The notes beneath the pieces are model-generated. The model ran no database searches, had not been told where the DNA came from, and was given only the letters and a program-made list of their open reading frames with translations. Made by a program: the position numbers and the translations under genes. DNA of 44,782 nt. Source: an uncultured Prevotella sp. GTDB lineage: Bacteria; Bacteroidota; Bacteroidia; Bacteroidales; Bacteroidaceae. How positions within the stretch are numbered: the stretch's first letter is position 1; each line of letters begins with the position of its first letter. The stretch spans positions 1-44,782 of the forward strand of contig CAJKDU010000019.1 of NCBI GenBank assembly GCA_905198745.1. Reading direction: 5' to 3'. Positions 25,205-34,459 of the stretch are shown here, piece by piece.

Positions 25205-26392
25205 ATGAAACACATCCTTTTACTACTCATCGTCCTTGCCGCCTTGACTTCGTGCAGTTCTTCTTCGGGTTCGGACAATCCTGACCCTACTCCACCTGCC
25301 GACATCGTGGAGCCAGACGTGGCTGAAACCACGGTCATCGTCTACATGCCCTACACCGGGCCAGTGGACGAACTCACTTCCTTCCTGCAGAACAACCTCA
25401 CCCAGATGCGCAATGTCATCCGCGCGCAAAAGGGTATGGGCAACGACAAGGTGGTGGTGTTCGTCAGCACGAGCAAACAAACATCACATCTCATACAATA
25501 CCATTACAGTAGACTGAACAACGTGGTGGTGAGCGACACACTGCGCACGTTCGACAACAGCCAACTCGACTTCACCTCGTCCGAACTCATCCGGCAGATA
25601 GCCACCCTTGCCAAGACTGCCGCACCAGCCAATGACTATGCCATGATCATCGGATGCCATGCCATCGGTTGGGTGCACAAAGACAAGATTAACGGTGTTT
25701 TCACACGGAGTTTCGGCGGAAATGGAGACAACAACTATATCATGGAAAACGAATGCCTGCCAAAGGGACTTGCCGCAGCCGGCATCGGAAAACTGAAATA
25801 CCTCGTGTTTGACGACTGCTACATGGCCAACATCGAAACAGCCTACGAGCTGCGGTCGTGCACGCACAAGCTCATTGCCTCCACCTGCGAGATTATGGTA
25901 GACGGACTGCCCTACACGACCATGTTCCAGCATCTGCTCGGCACACCGGACTATCAAGCCGTCATCACAGCCTTTGGCAACTTCTATTCGCAAAACAGCA
26001 ATCCTTACGGAACGCTCTCCCTCATAGACTGCGACCAACTTGAAGCCTTTACACATGTGATGAAAAGAGTGAACACGGAAACCGCAGCCCTCGAAGCAAG
26101 CGAGGTGAGCACGGTCCAGCGTTTCGACGGATACAACCATGCCGTGTTCTATGACCTGGGTGACTACATAGCCCACAGATGTAAAGGCAACACCGACCTC
26201 CTCGGTCAAGCCAATGCAGCCCTGTCGCTGCTGGTGCCCTACAAGACGAATACCGCCCGCTACTACTCTGCCACATCACGTGGAGCACACGACATCAAGG
26301 CCTATAGTGGCATATCCTGTAGCGACCCGAGCCTTAACGGAGCCATCCAGAAAGACAAACTGCTCACCGAATGGTGGCAAGCCACTCATTGA
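25205..26392 (+). CDS. clostripain-family (C11) cysteine peptidase lipoprotein
   Basis: A 395-residue lipoprotein. The start at 25205 gives MKHILLLLIVLAALTSC with a lipobox at LTSC. A longer reading from 25121 would bury that signal, so it was rejected. A Ser/Gly/Asp/Pro-rich linker follows the lipidation site. The peptidase domain begins at TTVIVYMPYTG. Candidate catalytic residues are His152 in GCHAIGW and Cys205 in FDDCYMANIETAYEL, matching the His-Gly and Asp-x-Cys-x-Met-A patterns of clostripain-like C11 peptidases, which usually cut after Arg or Lys. The family often matures by internal cleavage. I cannot place a site here. It is alone between the valS terminator and repeat copy B, and no distinct promoter was found. 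Confidence 0.88.
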   Translation: MKHILLLLIVLAALTSCSSSSGSDNPDPTPPADIVEPDVAETTVIVYMPYTGPVDELTSFLQNNLTQMRNVIRAQKGMGNDKVVVFVSTSKQTSHLIQYHYSRLNNVVVSDTLRTFDNSQLDFTSSELIRQIATLAKTAAPANDYAMIIGCHAIGWVHKDKINGVFTRSFGGNGDNNYIMENECLPKGLAAAGIGKLKYLVFDDCYMANIETAYELRSCTHKLIASTCEIMVDGLPYTTMFQHLLGTPDYQAVITAFGNFYSQNSNPYGTLSLIDCDQLEAFTHVMKRVNTETAALEASEVSTVQRFDGYNHAVFYDLGDYIAHRCKGNTDLLGQANAALSLLVPYKTNTARYYSATSRGAHDIKAYSGISCSDPSLNGAIQKDKLLTEWWQATH

Positions 26393-26528
26393 AACAAGCA
26401 AATGCTGCAAGACTTGGGGGTATCCGCAAGTAGAGACGGTGGTTATTTCTGATTGATGAAACAAACTGAAAGCAAGTCCCTCCATTGCTCGGGCTCGCCC
26501 TCTTGCTGCCTTGCCGAATGAACGCTCT

Positions 26529-26850
26529 TTCGCGCGCACGCTCGCAGGAAAAGTTTTTCGTTTTTTCACCACTATCTATCACTTTTCCTGTTATTTTACA
26601 CTATTCAACTGACTGCAAGCGAGATAGATAGAGTGATAGATGAGTGATAGATGCAAAATATCCATCACTCATCTATCACTAATTCACCATTTGTCAAGTT
26701 CGAGTGGAATGCCCAAAATCAGTCCTGGTGTTAGGGCACTCATTGCCCACGGCTGTGGCACTGAATGCCCAGGCTGTGGGACCAAGCCTAAGTGAGCTAC
26801 TCACACATCTTTAGTCTGCCATTAACAAGTCGTTAACGGGCCACTAACAC
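26529..26850 (-). repeat. dispersed modular intergenic repeat, copy B (inverted)
   Basis: The reverse complement of this segment follows the module order of copies A and C: TAAC/22-mer remnants, CTTGGTCCCA, a palindromic CCGTGGGCAATGAGTGCCC block, a spacer, GTGATAGA-type units facing ATCTATCAC units, a spacer, AAAAGTGATAGATAGTGG plus an A-rich run, and a GC-alternating end. It sits between the convergent ends of the clostripain-like gene and the DUF3078 gene, neither of which has another clear terminator. The remaining gap (26393-26528 and 26851-27012) shows only one small hairpin at 26996-27011 and no gene. Confidence 0.75.
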
Positions 26851-27012
26851 ATCATAAATCTACAGATAACTGCGTTTTAACATGTTTGTTCTGAGATGTA
26901 GAGAGGATGGTCTTGGTAAGTTTTGCGGCTTATCAAAAAGCGGGCAGAAAGCCTTCTCAACCAGACACTACGCCATCAGCGTGCCACTTCTAAAACGCAG
27001 ACGTTTCTGCGA

Positions 27013-27100
27013 CATGCCACTTACCTATCGCAAGTCGTACACTTAGCATCCGTAAGTCGTACACTTGCGCCCCGTAAGTCGCCTACTTACAACAGACAAG
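27013..27100. repeat. 22-bp degenerate tandem array next to copy B
   Basis: Four 22-base units (starting at 27013, 27035, 27057 and 27079) share GTAAGT-N5-ACTT with variable remaining bases. The array ends 15 bases from the stop of the DUF3078 gene. It has the same period and the same AAGT...ACTT inverted core as the array at 44304-44435, although the bases between the core differ. Confidence 0.65.
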
Positions 27101-27114
27101 TAAGCGGTCGGTAA

Positions 27115-28419
27115 TCAGAAGGAATAAGAGAAGCCCAACGAAGCATACTCCTTGAACTGCCAGTAGCCATGATGGGCGTCACGCTTGGTGCCGTCGTCGA
27201 AGCGCGGATAGACAAAGAGGTTGGATGAAATATATCGGTTGAAACTGAAGGTAAACGTATTTTCCCACTCCAGTTCCGAACGCTCGTAGGTAGTGTATCC
27301 GTAAAGGCGGGTCTTCCACTTCAGGTTGTCGAGCAACTGCCACGTGAGGTCGGCGGTAAACTCCGAACCATAGTCGTTGAGCGTATGCTTGCCCTCGTCA
27401 ATGCCATAGCGGGTGGCCAACTGCTTGCGCTCCACGAATTTGAAGTTGTAAGCCAGCGGAGCCAAGTGCACATTGCCCTTCAGTTTTCCCTTCAACCAAT
27501 TCACATTGTAGTCCATACCGATAGAGAGGTTGGAGTTGAGCGGCGAGAGAAAAGCCGAATAAACGCGAGGGTCATTGCTGCGGTATCCCTTGGCAAACTG
27601 CGTATAGGTGATCCATTGCACCGTGTAATACCAGTGCTTGGTGGCCTGAAGGCCCAGTTTGGTGGTATAGCGAATCAAGTCTTCCGAGGTCTTGATGGTG
27701 TGGAGCGAGTCGCTGCGCGAGTTCTGGAAGCCCAGTTTGAGTTCCAGTTTGTTGTCCCACTTCACTCCCTGCTTCGTGTTGTAATTGGCTTGCAGGGTAA
27801 CGTTTCCCACCATAGAATAATTGCTTTCGCCGCCCTTATACCAGTTGCCCGACACACAATTCTGCATCAACTGCAAATAATAGTCGCCTGAGATGTGCCA
27901 GAAGTTAGGTCTGCGCACCAGCACGTCCACCTGCGCCACACTCGGTTCGATAGGCGCTGGAGCCACCTTGTCGACCAAGTCAACCTTGTGGCGCACAGGC
28001 GCTTCCACTTCACGGGTGGGTGCACCCGTCTGGAGAAGGCGTTTCTCTGAATTGGTAATAAGGTCAGGGCGTGTAAGATAGATGTGGAGCAAAGCTGAAT
28101 CTACGGCGGCGCCAAGCAAGGAGGTCGAAAAAGCACTGCCGCCCTTGAGCCGAAGAGCATCCGAGGCAATATGGTGATAAAAGGTGGGCGGCCCAAACAA
28201 CTGCCCCATCCGTTCGGCATCCAAAGCCACCTGGGAGAGGTCAACATGGGAAGAATCGAGCCGTTGGCCGAACACCGTGAGCGAGTCTACATAACGTGTC
28301 ACCCACGACAAATCCTTCTTGCCAGACTGCAATGACGGACGATGCGTGCGTGGATGCGCCATCATCCAAAGCGGAGACGACAAACAGACAAACAATATAT
28401 AATATAGAAGATGTTTCAT
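27115..28419 (-). CDS. DUF3078 domain-containing outer-membrane protein
   Basis: A 434-residue exported protein. The start at 28419 (MKHLLYYILFVCLSSPLWMMA) gives a signal peptide and lies just after a -7 element. A longer reading from 28527 would begin upstream of that promoter and was rejected. The C-terminal half (from about residue 190, FWHISGDYYLQLMQN) shows the beta-strand pattern of the DUF3078 family, ends in aromatic SFGFSYSF-like strands, and is probably an outer-membrane barrel. Conserved-looking GGESNYS and WKTRLYGY segments are visible. Function is not known. It is divergent from pyrG. Confidence 0.82.
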   Translation of the reverse strand: MKHLLYYILFVCLSSPLWMMAHPRTHRPSLQSGKKDLSWVTRYVDSLTVFGQRLDSSHVDLSQVALDAERMGQLFGPPTFYHHIASDALRLKGGSAFSTSLLGAAVDSALLHIYLTRPDLITNSEKRLLQTGAPTREVEAPVRHKVDLVDKVAPAPIEPSVAQVDVLVRRPNFWHISGDYYLQLMQNCVSGNWYKGGESNYSMVGNVTLQANYNTKQGVKWDNKLELKLGFQNSRSDSLHTIKTSEDLIRYTTKLGLQATKHWYYTVQWITYTQFAKGYRSNDPRVYSAFLSPLNSNLSIGMDYNVNWLKGKLKGNVHLAPLAYNFKFVERKQLATRYGIDEGKHTLNDYGSEFTADLTWQLLDNLKWKTRLYGYTTYERSELEWENTFTFSFNRYISSNLFVYPRFDDGTKRDAHHGYWQFKEYASLGFSYSF

Positions 28420-28440
28420 TCCTAATCTCTTTAACCGATG

Positions 28441-28448
28441 CAAAGGTA
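28441..28448 (-). promoter_or_regulatory. -7 element of the DUF3078 gene
   Basis: Minus-strand TACCTTTG. No good -33 match was found at the expected distance. The leader is about 15 bases. Confidence 0.5.
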
Positions 28449-28471
28449 AACATAAAAATCGGAAATTATGC

Positions 28472-28502
28472 TTGCCTATATCACAAAAATGTAGTAATTT
28501 TG
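28472..28502 (+). promoter_or_regulatory. promoter of pyrG-yidC
   Basis: TTG (28472-28474), 20 bases, then TAATTTTG (28495-28502). The leader to the pyrG GTG is about 68 bases. Confidence 0.7.
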
Positions 28503-28576
28503 CCACTTGATAGTGTGTAGACCCCATTGGGCATGCACAACAACAGATTGATAATCAATTAAAACAAAGAATAATC

Positions 28577-30184
28577 GTGGCAGAAACAAAGTACATCTTC
28601 GTCACTGGTGGTGTGGTTTCCTCGCTTGGTAAGGGAATCATTTCTTCATCAATCGGCAAGCTCCTTCAGGCAAGGGGTTACAAAATCACAATTCAGAAGT
28701 TTGACCCGTACATCAACATTGACCCGGGAACCCTCAACCCCTACGAGCACGGTGAGTGCTATGTAACGGTAGACGGCATGGAGACCGACCTTGACCTCGG
28801 CCACTATGAGCGTTTTACCGACATTCAGACCACCAAGGCCAACTCGCTGACCACAGGCCGCATCTACAAGGCCGTCATCGACAAGGAACGCCGAGGTGAC
28901 TATCTGGGCAAGACTATTCAGGTGATACCCCACATCACCGATGAAATCAAACGCAACGTCAAACTGCTCGGACAGAAGTATGACTATGACTTTGTCATTA
29001 CTGAAATCGGCGGAACCGTGGGCGACATCGAGTCGACACCTTTCCTCGAAGCCATCCGTCAGCTCAAGTGGGAAATGGGCAACCGCGCTGTTTGCGTTCA
29101 CCTCACCTATGTGCCCTACCTCAAGGCAGCCGGCGAGCTCAAGACCAAACCTACACAGCACTCCGTGAAGGAACTCCAGAGCATCGGCATCCAGCCCGAC
29201 ATTCTTGTGCTCCGTACGGAAAAGCACTTGGGCGACGGCATTCTGAAAAAGGTGGCAGCCTTCTGCAATGTGGCACAAGACTGCTGCATACAGAGCGAAG
29301 ACCTGCCGAGTATCTATGAAGTGCCCGTGAACATGCAGAAGCAGGGTCTCGACTCTGCCATCCTGAAGAAGATGGGGCTTGAAGTGGGACAGACTCCAGA
29401 ACTGGGTCCCTGGAAGAAATTCATTGAGCGCCGCAAGAACGCCACCAAGGAAGTGCACATCGGGCTGGTGGGCAAATACGACCTGCAGGATGCCTACAAG
29501 AGTATCCGTGAGGGACTCTCACAGGCTGGCACCTACAACGACCACAAGACAGTGCTCACCTTCATCAACTCCGAAAAGCTCACCGACGACAACGTGGCAG
29601 AAATGCTCAAGGGCCAGGACGGCATTGTCATTTGCCCGGGATTCGGCCAGCGAGGCATTGAAGGCAAAATCGTGGCTGCCAGGTACACCCGCACACACGA
29701 CATTCCCACCTTCGGCATCTGTCTCGGTATGCAGATGATGGTCATCGAGTTCGCACGCGACGTGCTCGGCTATGCCGACGCCAACAGCCGCGAAATGGAC
29801 GAGAAGACCGAACACAACGTGATCGACATCATGGAGGAACAGAAGAACATCACCAACATGGGCGGCACGATGCGCCTCGGTGCTTACGAATGCGTGCTGA
29901 AACAAGGTTCACGCGTGTTCGACATTTATAAGAAAGAACACATACAGGAGCGCCACCGCCACCGCTACGAGTTCAACAACGACTACCAGGCCGAATACGA
30001 GAAAGCCGGCATGAAGTGTGTGGGCCGCAACCCTGAAAGCGACCTCGTGGAGATTGTAGAGATACCGAGCCTCAAGTGGTACATCGGCACACAGTTCCAC
30101 CCCGAATACCAGAGTACGGTGCTCAATCCTCACCCACTCTTCCTCGATTTCGTGAAAACCGCCATCGAGAACCAGAAAAAGTAA
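28577..30184 (+). CDS. pyrG: CTP synthase
   Basis: Makes CTP from UTP, ATP and glutamine. The 535 residues contain an N-terminal amidoligase domain with GGVVSSLGKG at about 11-20 and EHGECYVTVDG. A C-terminal class I glutaminase domain has nucleophile Cys382 (GICLGMQMM) and His508/Glu510 (FHPEYQS). The start codon is GTG at 28577. The residues after it (AETKYIFVTGG) fit the family N-terminus, so this is a real GTG start. It is followed after 30 bases by yidC and is probably co-transcribed. Confidence 0.97.
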   Translation: MAETKYIFVTGGVVSSLGKGIISSSIGKLLQARGYKITIQKFDPYINIDPGTLNPYEHGECYVTVDGMETDLDLGHYERFTDIQTTKANSLTTGRIYKAVIDKERRGDYLGKTIQVIPHITDEIKRNVKLLGQKYDYDFVITEIGGTVGDIESTPFLEAIRQLKWEMGNRAVCVHLTYVPYLKAAGELKTKPTQHSVKELQSIGIQPDILVLRTEKHLGDGILKKVAAFCNVAQDCCIQSEDLPSIYEVPVNMQKQGLDSAILKKMGLEVGQTPELGPWKKFIERRKNATKEVHIGLVGKYDLQDAYKSIREGLSQAGTYNDHKTVLTFINSEKLTDDNVAEMLKGQDGIVICPGFGQRGIEGKIVAARYTRTHDIPTFGICLGMQMMVIEFARDVLGYADANSREMDEKTEHNVIDIMEEQKNITNMGGTMRLGAYECVLKQGSRVFDIYKKEHIQERHRHRYEFNNDYQAEYEKAGMKCVGRNPESDLVEIVEIPSLKWYIGTQFHPEYQSTVLNPHPLFLDFVKTAIENQKK

Positions 30185-30214
30185 GAACAAACACAAAAGA
30201 GTAAAAAGACGTAA

Positions 30215-32122
30215 ATGGATAAGAACACAATCCTGGGCTTCGTGCTCATAGCTGCCGTGCTCATCGGTTTCAGCTGGTACAACCAGCCTTCTTCCGAAGA
30301 ACTCGCCGCCCAGGCCAAGCAGGACTCCATAGAGGCCATGGCCAAGCAGAAGCGCAGCGAGATGGCAAAGGCTGAGAAGCTGGCTGCCGAACAGAAGCGA
30401 CAGAGCCAAATGGCAGCGGCTGCTACAGACACCACTGCCCTCTTCTATAAGAACCTCAACGGAAAGAACCAGGACATCAAACTGGAAAACAGCAAGTTGA
30501 AGCTCTTTGTCTCAACCAAGGGTGCAACAGTAAGCAAAGCCGTCATCAAAGGTTTTAAGGACTGCAACGGCAATGCCGACGTGACCCTCTTCGAGGGAAA
30601 AGACCAGAGCCTGAAGTATATGTTGGCAGGCAAGAATGCCAACATCATCACCTCAGACCTCTACTTCACTCCTTCGGCAGTAACTGCCAACTCCGTGACC
30701 CTCACTGCCGAGGCTGCGCCCGGACAGACACTCGTGGTGCGCTACAGTCTCGGCAAGGACTACATGCTCCATGCCTCCATTCAAGCCAATGGAATGAGCG
30801 GTTTCTTCGCTCCCAACTACAACAAGATGGACATCGAGTGGACAGACCGTGCCCGTCAGCAGGAGAAAGGATTCACCTTCGAGAACCGTTACGCCACACT
30901 GACTTATAAGGAGAAGGACGCCGGTACGGACTATCTGAGCGAAACCAAGGAAGAGACCGACAAGAACATCGAGGAGGCACTCGACTGGGTAGCATTCAAG
31001 AACCAGTTCTTCAGTGCTGTGATGATATCGAAGGACGACTTCGCCTCGGGCGCACAACTCACCAGTATTCCACAGGAAAAAGGCTCCGGCTATCTCAAGG
31101 CATACGGAGCAAAGATGAAGACCGCTTTCGACCCCACAGGACAGAAACCTTCCGAGTTTGAGTTCTACTATGGACCGAACGACTTCCGCAAGCTGATGGC
31201 AGTAGAGAAGGAAAGCACCTTCGGCAAGGATCTCAACATGCAGCGCCTGGTGTATCTGGGTTGGCCATTGTTCCGCATCATCAACCGCTGGTTCACGCTC
31301 TATGTCTTCGACTGGCTTACAGCCCTGAACATCAACATGGGTATCGTGCTCATTCTCATCACCCTGCTACTCAAAGCCATTACCTACCCATTGGTAAAGA
31401 AGAGCTACATGAGCAGTGCCAAGATGCGTGTGCTGAAGCCGAAACTCGATGAGGCTACCAAGCAATATGACAAGCCGGAAGATGCCATGCAGAAGCAGCA
31501 GGCCATGATGTCGCTCTATGCACAGTATGGCGTAAGCCCCCTCTCGGGATGTTTGCCCATGCTCATCCAGATGCCTATCTGGATTGCCATGTTCAACTTT
31601 GTGCCTAACGCCATCCAGCTCCGAGGCGAGAGTTTCCTTTGGATCAAGGATCTCTCCACCTACGATCCCATTTGGGAATGGAACACTAACATCTGGCTCA
31701 TTGGCGACCACCTGAGCTTGACCTGTATACTGTTCTGTGTGGCCAACGTGCTCTACTCATGGATGACCATGCGCCAGCAGCGTGACCAGATGGTGGGCCA
31801 GCAGGCAGAACAGATGAAGATGATGCAGTGGATGATGTTCCTCATGCCTGTCATGTTCTTCTTCATGTTCAACGACTACAGTGCCGGTCTGAACTTCTAC
31901 TACTTCGTGTCACTGTTCTTCTCGGCAGCCATCATGTGGTTGCTCCGCAAGACCACCAACGACGAGAAACTGCTCGCCATATTGGAGGCAAGATATAAGG
32001 AGAACAAGGCCAATCCAAAGAAGGTGAGCGGACTGGCCGCCAGACTGGAAGCCATGCAGAAGCAGCAGCAAGAGATGATGCGCAAACGCGAAGAACTCGA
32101 CCGCAAGAAAAGAGGATTGTAA
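30215..32122 (+). CDS. yidC: membrane protein insertase YidC
   Basis: An inner-membrane insertase acting with or without SecYEG. The 635 residues fit the Bacteroidetes form. There is an N-terminal transmembrane segment (NTILGFVLIAAVLIGFSWY), a Lys/Glu/Ala-rich linker, a large periplasmic beta-sandwich domain (about 75-340), and then the conserved 60KD_IMP core with transmembrane segments from about residue 365. Conserved elements include MSLYAQYGVSPLSGCLPMLIQMPIW and NFYYFVS. A basic C-terminal tail (KKRGL end) could contact ribosomes. Second gene after pyrG; a terminator follows. Confidence 0.96.
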   Translation: MDKNTILGFVLIAAVLIGFSWYNQPSSEELAAQAKQDSIEAMAKQKRSEMAKAEKLAAEQKRQSQMAAAATDTTALFYKNLNGKNQDIKLENSKLKLFVSTKGATVSKAVIKGFKDCNGNADVTLFEGKDQSLKYMLAGKNANIITSDLYFTPSAVTANSVTLTAEAAPGQTLVVRYSLGKDYMLHASIQANGMSGFFAPNYNKMDIEWTDRARQQEKGFTFENRYATLTYKEKDAGTDYLSETKEETDKNIEEALDWVAFKNQFFSAVMISKDDFASGAQLTSIPQEKGSGYLKAYGAKMKTAFDPTGQKPSEFEFYYGPNDFRKLMAVEKESTFGKDLNMQRLVYLGWPLFRIINRWFTLYVFDWLTALNINMGIVLILITLLLKAITYPLVKKSYMSSAKMRVLKPKLDEATKQYDKPEDAMQKQQAMMSLYAQYGVSPLSGCLPMLIQMPIWIAMFNFVPNAIQLRGESFLWIKDLSTYDPIWEWNTNIWLIGDHLSLTCILFCVANVLYSWMTMRQQRDQMVGQQAEQMKMMQWMMFLMPVMFFFMFNDYSAGLNFYYFVSLFFSAAIMWLLRKTTNDEKLLAILEARYKENKANPKKVSGLAARLEAMQKQQQEMMRKREELDRKKRGL

Positions 32123-32141
32123 TATTATTAGCATAATTGTG

Positions 32142-32179
32142 AAGGGTCGGCCTTATACAGGTGCCGACCCTTCCCTTTT
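32142..32179 (+). terminator. terminator after yidC
   Basis: A perfect 10-bp stem (AAGGGTCGGC with GCCGACCCTT), an 11-base loop, then CCCTTTTTCC. Confidence 0.9.
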
Positions 32180-32267
32180 TCCTATAACAAATCTTTCTGT
32201 CCCTGTCTCGGCAAGGACAAATTCCAAGAACACATTTATAATAATTACCAAATAATCATTTAAGACA

Positions 32268-34427
32268 GTGAACAAAGCATTAGCTATTGCCGCAGCCATG
32301 GCCATGAGTTGCGGCATACCGGCCGAGGCACAAAACGATGTGAACATCGGCAAGAGCAATATCACGCTCAAAAGTGACCTGATGACACCGGAAGCACTTT
32401 GGGCAATGGGCAGAATTGGCGCTGTTGTGCCATCGCCCGACGGCAAACAGGTGGTCTACCAAGTAGGCTACTACAGTGTGAAGGAAAACAGAGGCCATCA
32501 AGTAATATGCGTGATGGATGCCAACGGCAAGAACCAACGCCAACTTACCACCAGTGCCAAGAACGAGACCGACCCTGCCTGGATTGAGGGTGGCAAGCGC
32601 ATCGCCTATCTCCACGAAGGACAAGTGTGGTCCATGCTGCCCGACGGCACAGACCGCAAGCAGCTCTCGCACGAGAAGAATGGCGTGGAGGGATTCATCT
32701 TCTCGCCCGACGGTACCAAAGTTATACTCATCCAATCTCTCCCCTACCACAACATCATCAAGCAGAATCCTGCCGACCTGCCCAAGGCTACCGGCAGACT
32801 GGTCACTGACCTGATGTTCCGCCATTGGGACCACTATGTGGAAAGCATACAGCATCCTTATGTGGCAGAGGTTACAGCAGACGGCATCAAGGAAGGCAAA
32901 GACATGCTTGAGGGTGAACCCTACGAATGCCCCATGGAACCGTTTGGCGGCATAGAGCAACTGACATGGAGCCCCGATTCCAAACAGGTGGCTTACACTT
33001 GCCGCAAGAAGACAGGACGTGACTATGCCATCTCTACCGACTCCGACATTTATCTCTATGACACAACCTCGGGCAAGACCCGCAACCTGTGTAAGCCTGC
33101 CGGGTTTGTGGCTCCCGAAGTAGACGCGACCAAGTCGATGAAGAACCAGTCCATCAACGACAAATCGATGATGCAATACAATATGGGCTACGACACCAAT
33201 CCACAGTTCTCGCCCGACGGCAAGTATGTGGCTTGGCAAAGCATGGCACGCGACGGTTACGAAAGCGACCGCAATCGCCTCTGCGTATTCAATCTTGCTA
33301 ACGGAGAGAAAACCTACGTAACCGAGAAGTTCGACTCAAACGTAGATGCCTTCTGCTGGAACAGTGACTCGAAGAGTTTCTTCTTCACAGGCGTATGGCA
33401 CGGATGCGAGAATATCTACCGCACCAACCTCGCCGGCGATGTGCACCAAATCACCGAAGGATGGCACGACTACGGGTCAATAGCACTGCTGGGCAAAGGC
33501 AAACTCCTGGCCACCCGTCATTCCATGACCGTACCTGACGACATTTATGTGGTGACACCAGGTAAGGACAAGAAAGGAAAAGAAGAACAAGTGACATTCG
33601 AGAACAAGCATATCCTCGACCAACTTGCCTTGGGCAGCGTGCAACAACGTTGGGTAAAGACCACAGACGGCAAGGAAATGCTCGTGTGGATAGTGCTTCC
33701 ACCTCACTTCGACGCCAACAAGAAATATCCTACCCTGCTCTTCTGCGAAGGCGGCCCACAGAGTCCTGTGAGCCAGTTCTGGAGTTACCGTTGGAACATG
33801 CAGATTATGGCAGCACAGGGCTACATTGTGGTTGCTCCCAACCGACGCGGCCTTCCGGGCTTCGGATCGGAGTGGAACGAAAAGGTGAGCGGAGACTGGA
33901 CTGGTCAGTGTATGAACGACTACCTCACCGCCATAGACGATGCCTGCACGCTGCCTTATGTAGACAAAGAGCGTCTGGGGTGTGTGGGAGCCAGCTTCGG
34001 CGGCTTCTCCGTTTACTACCTGGCAGGTCATCATGACAAGCGCTTCAAGTGCTTCATTGCCCACGACGGAGCCTTCAACCTTGAGTCTATGTATACAGAC
34101 ACAGAAGAAGAGTGGTTCAGCAACTGGGAGTATGAGGATGCCTACTGGAACAAAGACTTGAGCGCAGCTGCCAAGCGCACCTACGACAACTCTCCCCACA
34201 AATTCGTTGACAAATGGGACACACCAATACTCTGCATCCACGGAGAGAAAGACTACCGCATCAATGCCAATCAGGGAATGGGAGCCTTCAATGCAGCCCG
34301 CATGCGCGGCATCCCTGCAGAGCTTCTCATCTTCCCCGACGAGAACCATTGGGTACTCAAACCACAGAACGGTATCTTGTGGCAGCGCACCTACTTCAAC
34401 TGGCTCGACCGTTGGCTCAAGAACTGA
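32268..34427 (+). CDS. S9 family peptidase (dipeptidyl-peptidase-like), exported
   Basis: A periplasmic prolyl-oligopeptidase-family exopeptidase of 719 residues. The start is GTG at 32268, giving a signal peptide (MNKALAIAAAMAMSCGIPAEAQ). A later ATG would leave too short a signal. Residues 30-440 contain several SPDGKxV repeats of a beta-propeller. The C-terminal alpha/beta hydrolase domain has the triad Ser576 (GASFGGF), Asp662 (GEKDYR) and His694 (DENHWV). The arrangement resembles the bacterial DPP5/acylaminoacyl-peptidase group, which releases dipeptides. The exact P1 preference cannot be read by eye. It is 32 bases upstream of an MFS transporter gene, implying peptide release coupled to uptake. 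No clear promoter was found in 32180-32267. Confidence 0.9.
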   Translation: MNKALAIAAAMAMSCGIPAEAQNDVNIGKSNITLKSDLMTPEALWAMGRIGAVVPSPDGKQVVYQVGYYSVKENRGHQVICVMDANGKNQRQLTTSAKNETDPAWIEGGKRIAYLHEGQVWSMLPDGTDRKQLSHEKNGVEGFIFSPDGTKVILIQSLPYHNIIKQNPADLPKATGRLVTDLMFRHWDHYVESIQHPYVAEVTADGIKEGKDMLEGEPYECPMEPFGGIEQLTWSPDSKQVAYTCRKKTGRDYAISTDSDIYLYDTTSGKTRNLCKPAGFVAPEVDATKSMKNQSINDKSMMQYNMGYDTNPQFSPDGKYVAWQSMARDGYESDRNRLCVFNLANGEKTYVTEKFDSNVDAFCWNSDSKSFFFTGVWHGCENIYRTNLAGDVHQITEGWHDYGSIALLGKGKLLATRHSMTVPDDIYVVTPGKDKKGKEEQVTFENKHILDQLALGSVQQRWVKTTDGKEMLVWIVLPPHFDANKKYPTLLFCEGGPQSPVSQFWSYRWNMQIMAAQGYIVVAPNRRGLPGFGSEWNEKVSGDWTGQCMNDYLTAIDDACTLPYVDKERLGCVGASFGGFSVYYLAGHHDKRFKCFIAHDGAFNLESMYTDTEEEWFSNWEYEDAYWNKDLSAAAKRTYDNSPHKFVDKWDTPILCIHGEKDYRINANQGMGAFNAARMRGIPAELLIFPDENHWVLKPQNGILWQRTYFNWLDRWLKN

Positions 34428-34459
34428 TTCCCCAAGTAACTGTTTAACAAAAAGATAAA

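Noticed and set aside
28420..28527. 36-residue N-terminal extension of the DUF3078 protein
   Set aside because: It overlaps both divergent promoters and would hide the signal peptide that begins at 28419.
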